Shown: piece after piece, positions 61,401 through 64,000 of the stretch
How the letters are laid out: each line of letters starts with the position of its first letter
How positions within the stretch are numbered: position 1 is the first letter of the stretch
Assembly (NCBI RefSeq): GCF_965227785.1
Contig: NZ_OZ245785.1
Span: forward strand, 1,054,001 to 1,118,000
DNA length: 64,000 nt
From: Gracilimonas sp965227785
GTDB lineage: Bacteria > Bacteroidota > Rhodothermia > Balneolales > Balneolaceae
Reading direction: 5' to 3'
Position numbers and translations under genes: made by a program
The notes under the pieces: model-generated
Told to the model about the DNA's origin: nothing
Seen by the model: the letters and a program-made list of their open reading frames with translations, nothing else
Databases searched by the model: none

Positions 61401-61898
61401 ATGGATAGTGAAATTCTGACGTGGATTTTTTTAATCGGGGGTGTTCTTTTGATGTTCCTTGAAGCCGTCCTTCCCGGAGGCGTTGCTTTTCTGCTCGGCT
61501 TTAGTGGCTTAGGGGTTGGTATTCTGAGGTACTTCGGCTTTTTGCAGGACCCTTTTACCGCAACCTTTATTTGGCTGATGTCGTCAACAATTCTGACTAT
61601 CGCTATCCGGCCATTCATTAATAAGTACTTTAAAGGGGAAACTTCCTATAAATTTGCTGATGAAGACTACGAGGCAATGGATCAGATTGCAGAGGTAACG
61701 GAACCTATCAACGATCTGGACAATGAAGGGCGTATTAAATTTCAGGGTATATCTTGGCAGGCACGCTCACTGGAAGGTGAAATTCCAACCGGCGTTCAGG
61801 TACGTATCAAGTACCGGGATAACACTACCTGGATTGTTGAGCCCGTAGATGTGATCGATTCAAAAAAAAATCAACTTAAAGACTCAAACCAAAACTAA
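61401..61898 (+). CDS. NfeD-like membrane protein (short form)
   Basis: A 165-residue protein: two or three membrane helices (about 5-75, with LEAVLPGGVAFLLGFSGLGVGIL) and a C-terminal OB-fold domain (RIKFQGISWQARSLEGEIPTGVQVRIKYRDNTTWIVEPV). The domain is the NfeD signature. I chose ATG 61401; an earlier in-frame start (61179) would overlap the divergent ABC gene and has no conserved sequence. Partner of the two SPFH proteins downstream. Confidence 0.9.
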   Translation: MDSEILTWIFLIGGVLLMFLEAVLPGGVAFLLGFSGLGVGILRYFGFLQDPFTATFIWLMSSTILTIAIRPFINKYFKGETSYKFADEDYEAMDQIAEVTEPINDLDNEGRIKFQGISWQARSLEGEIPTGVQVRIKYRDNTTWIVEPVDVIDSKKNQLKDSNQN

Positions 61899-61899
61899 T

Positions 61900-62856
61900 A
61901 TGTTGTGGACCACAATTTTAGTAATCATTGTTTTATCCTACTTCGTGCTCACAAGACTGTTTCAGATTGTAGAGATGCGCGAGGAAGTTATTCAGGAACG
62001 ACTGGGTAAGTACAAAAAGACCCTCAAACCGGGTTTTCATTTTTTGATTCCCTTTGTTGACCGGCCGGCATACAGTCAGGAAATGCGGGAGCAAGTACTG
62101 GATGTACCAAGCCAAACCTGTATCACCAAAGACAATATTGAAGTTGCCGTTGATGGTTTGGTTTACCTCAAAGTGATGAACTCCCATAAGGCCAGCTACG
62201 GCATCTCCGATTACCAGGCAGCAGCTGTGAATCTTGCCCAAACCACCATGCGGAGCGAAATCGGTAAAATGACCCTGGATGACACCTTCTCGGAACGGGA
62301 AAAGATGAACGAAAACATTGTTCGTGAAATCGACAAGGCTGCAGACCCTTGGGGCATTAAAGTGATGCGTTACGAGATAAAGAATATCCGGCCATCCGGT
62401 GAGATCGTGGATACGATGGAACGGCAGATGGAAGCTGAACGTGCAAAGCGAGCTGAGATTACTAACTCTGAAGGGCACCGCCAGGCACGTATCTATGAGT
62501 CGGAAGGTGAACAACAGAGCCAGGTATTGATTTCTGAAGCGCAAAGACAACGCAGGATTAATGAAGCCAAAGGTCGGGCTAAAGAAATTGAGCTGGTTGC
62601 CAATGCAACAGCCAAAGGTCTTCGGAGGGTAGCAGAAGCCATTGAAAAACCCGGCGGTGAACTGGCCGTTAAAACCAAACTGGTTGAACAGTACATCAAG
62701 CAATTCGGGAATATCATCCAAAATTCAAACGTGTCTGTTTTGCCTACCGAAACGGCCAACCTTAAAACCTTTTTTGAAGGGGTAAGCACCATCAGTGATC
62801 ACACTAAAGATCCAGCAAGTAAAAGAACCCGAACATCTAATAAAGGAGAGCAATAA
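61900..62856 (+). CDS. SPFH/stomatin family protein 1
   Basis: A 318-residue membrane-anchored SPFH protein: N-terminal helix (about 1-20), SPFH domain with ERLGKYKKTLKPGFHFLIPFVDR, QVLDVPSQTCITKDNIEVAVDG, then a charged coiled coil (MERQMEAERAKRAEITNSEG, AEAIEKPGGELAV) that drives large ring assembly. Stomatin/QmcA type. The tail ends DHTKDPASKRTRTS. It starts 1 base after NfeD and is followed by a paralogue 2 bases on. Confidence 0.93.
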   Translation: MLWTTILVIIVLSYFVLTRLFQIVEMREEVIQERLGKYKKTLKPGFHFLIPFVDRPAYSQEMREQVLDVPSQTCITKDNIEVAVDGLVYLKVMNSHKASYGISDYQAAAVNLAQTTMRSEIGKMTLDDTFSEREKMNENIVREIDKAADPWGIKVMRYEIKNIRPSGEIVDTMERQMEAERAKRAEITNSEGHRQARIYESEGEQQSQVLISEAQRQRRINEAKGRAKEIELVANATAKGLRRVAEAIEKPGGELAVKTKLVEQYIKQFGNIIQNSNVSVLPTETANLKTFFEGVSTISDHTKDPASKRTRTSNKGEQ

Positions 62857-62858
62857 TT

Positions 62859-63794
62859 ATGGAAATCATGGAGACAATCAGTCAGGTTTTATTAGGTGCA
62901 TTTTCGGTTTATGTGATGTACAAATTTATTCGTTCGCTGCGGCTGGTACCTAACCAGTATGCGTACATTGTAGAGCGGTTGGGGAATTATCAGAAAACAC
63001 TTGGCCCGGGTTTTCACGCCCTCATCCCTTTTGTTGATAAAGTGGTTTACAAGCAGGATCTGCGTGAAGAAACCATTGAGGTAGAACCCCAGGAATGCTT
63101 CACCAAAGACAACGTGAAGGTTGAAGTAGATGGAGTCATTTACCTTAGTGTTATGGATCCTGTAAATGCCAGTTATGGAGTAACTAACTACCGTTATGCT
63201 GCCGTACAGCTGGCTCAAACTACTACACGATCGGTACTGGGTAACATGGAGCTGGATCAAACCTTTGAAGAACGTGCTGCCATGAGCCGTGAAGTGGTAA
63301 GTGTACTCAGCGAAGTAGAACAGCTTTGGGGGATAAAAGTACACCGGTATGAGATCAAGAACATTCTAACCCCCCGCACCGTCCAGAAAGCTATGGAGCG
63401 GCAGATGACCGCTGAACGGGATCGACGGGCTATTATAGCAACCTCTGAAGGTGTGAAAGGCTCTAAAGTGAATGATGCCGAAGGTATGAAAGCCGAAATC
63501 ATCAATATTTCTGAAGCTGAGATGCAACGGCGAATCAACGAAGCTGAAGGTCAGGCAGAAGAAATATTAGCGATTGCCGAAGCAACCGCTAAATCCATTG
63601 AAGAAATTGCGGGAGCCCTCGCCCAACCTAAAGGGACCGAAGCAATGCGACTACAGCTTTCTGAGCAATACCTGGAGGTTCTATCGGGACTGGGTCGCGA
63701 TGAAAACAGCGTGATTCTGCCTAAAGATATCTCGAACTATGATGCCATCATGGAGGGATTATCACTTGGTGAAATAACCGTTAAAAAAAAGTGA
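62859..63794 (+). CDS. SPFH/stomatin family protein 2
   Basis: A 311-residue paralogue of the preceding protein. Matching segments include ERLGNYQKTLGPGFHALIPFVD, CFTKDNVKVEVDGVIYL, YRYAAVQLAQTTTRSVLGNMELD and a coiled coil with MERQMTAERDRRAI. It is shorter at the C-terminus. NfeD with two SPFH partners probably forms a hetero-oligomeric membrane microdomain complex, as HflK/HflC do for another protease. Followed by a strong terminator. Confidence 0.93.
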   Translation: MEIMETISQVLLGAFSVYVMYKFIRSLRLVPNQYAYIVERLGNYQKTLGPGFHALIPFVDKVVYKQDLREETIEVEPQECFTKDNVKVEVDGVIYLSVMDPVNASYGVTNYRYAAVQLAQTTTRSVLGNMELDQTFEERAAMSREVVSVLSEVEQLWGIKVHRYEIKNILTPRTVQKAMERQMTAERDRRAIIATSEGVKGSKVNDAEGMKAEIINISEAEMQRRINEAEGQAEEILAIAEATAKSIEEIAGALAQPKGTEAMRLQLSEQYLEVLSGLGRDENSVILPKDISNYDAIMEGLSLGEITVKKK

Positions 63795-63824
63795 AGCAGA
63801 TCCATAGAACCGTTTAACTATTTC

Positions 63825-63853
63825 AGGGCAATTCATAAATCATGAATTGCCCT
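63825..63853 (+). terminator. Strong terminator of the NfeD-SPFH operon
   Basis: A perfect 12-base stem AGGGCAATTCAT/ATGAATTGCCCT with a 5-base loop, followed by a T run (63853-63858), 30 bases past the second SPFH gene's stop. Confidence 0.92.
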
Positions 63854-63928
63854 TTTTTATTATTTATATTCTTTCCCGCTGACAGAGCCACTACTTACAA
63901 CTAATAATTCACTACAAAAAATCAGGAA

Positions 63929-64000
63929 ATGAACGCATTAGATTCGGCTGTACAAAATAAAATCAACGCTTGGTTAGAAGGAAGTTATGACGATGACACA
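63929..64000 (+). CDS. Phosphohexomutase, N-terminal fragment at window edge
   Basis: The first 24 codons of a gene cut by the window end. The start MNALDSAVQNKINAWLEG followed by SYDDDT matches the N-terminus of phosphoglucomutase/phosphomannomutase-like sugar mutases in this phylum. ATG at 63929 has AGGAA close upstream. The catalytic Ser region lies outside the window, so this is a start-only call. Confidence 0.65.
   Translation, partial: MNALDSAVQNKINAWLEGSYDDDT

Noticed and set aside
61933..62721. A 262-codon minus-strand open frame
   Set aside because: Exact antisense of the first SPFH gene; its Phe/His/Leu-rich product shows no motif, while the plus-strand SPFH reading is clearly conserved.
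1..64000. CRISPR arrays, tRNA/rRNA genes, insertion sequences, prophage
   Set aside because: No regularly spaced repeats of CRISPR size, no tRNA-like cloverleaf or rRNA stretch seen by eye, and no transposase, integrase or phage protein among the readings; short tRNAs could still be missed without a scan.

Overview
The window is a 64 kb piece of chromosome from a Gram-negative bacterium of the Bacteroidota/Balneolota type (Balneolaceae-like; inferred from gene content only). The supporting signs are a C-terminal type IX secretion sorting domain, BamA followed by several OmpH/Skp chaperones, LptC and OstA-like LPS transport genes, a TonB receptor with a carboxypeptidase-like N-terminal domain, a CrtY-type lycopene cyclase, many acidic proteins, frequent TTG/GTG starts and weak Shine-Dalgarno sequences. 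I see no rRNA, tRNA, CRISPR array, transposase or phage gene. This is mostly core chromosome with a few lineage-specific genes.

Layout. 118-5621 (+) is a complete rod-shape operon, mreB-mreC-mreD-mrdA-rodA. 5644-7479 holds rnhB (-) and a solitary VWA protein (+). 7534-17585 (-) is a long, tightly packed run: LysM lytic transglycosylase, S41 protease, PHP phosphoesterase, ribH, uppS, bamA and three Skp paralogues. 17685-22932 (-) carries nadE, a succinate-semialdehyde-type dehydrogenase, a class III aminotransferase and a one-cysteine thioredoxin-fold protein. 23068-31488 is a mixed metabolic stretch: degenerate receiver, UbiA prenyltransferase, predicted DNA glycosylase, NTF2-like protein, ltaE, crtY, rsmE, a BFD-like [2Fe-2S] protein, long-form dCTP deaminase and a nitrilase-fold hydrolase. 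31561-35487 (-) has a tiny PID-CTERM-like protein, a large lamin-tail/T9SS secreted protein, a 30-residue AURKAIP1/COX24-like basic protein and an HU/IHF protein. 35797-40132 (+) holds an AGCS symporter, upp, lptC and an OstA-like gene. 40334-45965 has an EF-G-like GTPase, asparaginase, a 3'-5' exonuclease and a flavin disulfide oxidoreductase. 46498-49586 (+) looks like a metal-handling outer-membrane operon (His/Cys mini-protein, His-rich lipoprotein, ZnuD-like TonB receptor). 49899-57360 has ogt, an amidohydrolase, an M14 peptidase, an AsmA-like protein and a threonine/serine dehydratase. 57481-59347 (+) is a pair of unrecognised membrane proteins built from 30-residue repeats. 59442-63794 has an MsbA-type exporter and an NfeD plus two SPFH operon. 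The window ends inside a phosphohexomutase gene.

The dominant theme is the cell envelope: wall elongation, outer-membrane protein assembly, undecaprenyl carrier synthesis, LPS export, wall turnover and membrane microdomain proteins. The most unusual items are (1) the tandem pair of 30-residue-repeat membrane proteins, (2) a set of intergenic elements in which degenerate 7-8-base units are folded into hairpins that often touch or overlap stop codons, (3) the PID-CTERM-like mini-protein beside a T9SS protein, (4) the 30-residue ribosomal-type protein that ordinary gene calling would miss, and (5) the metal-type operon behind a perfect 13-base palindrome.
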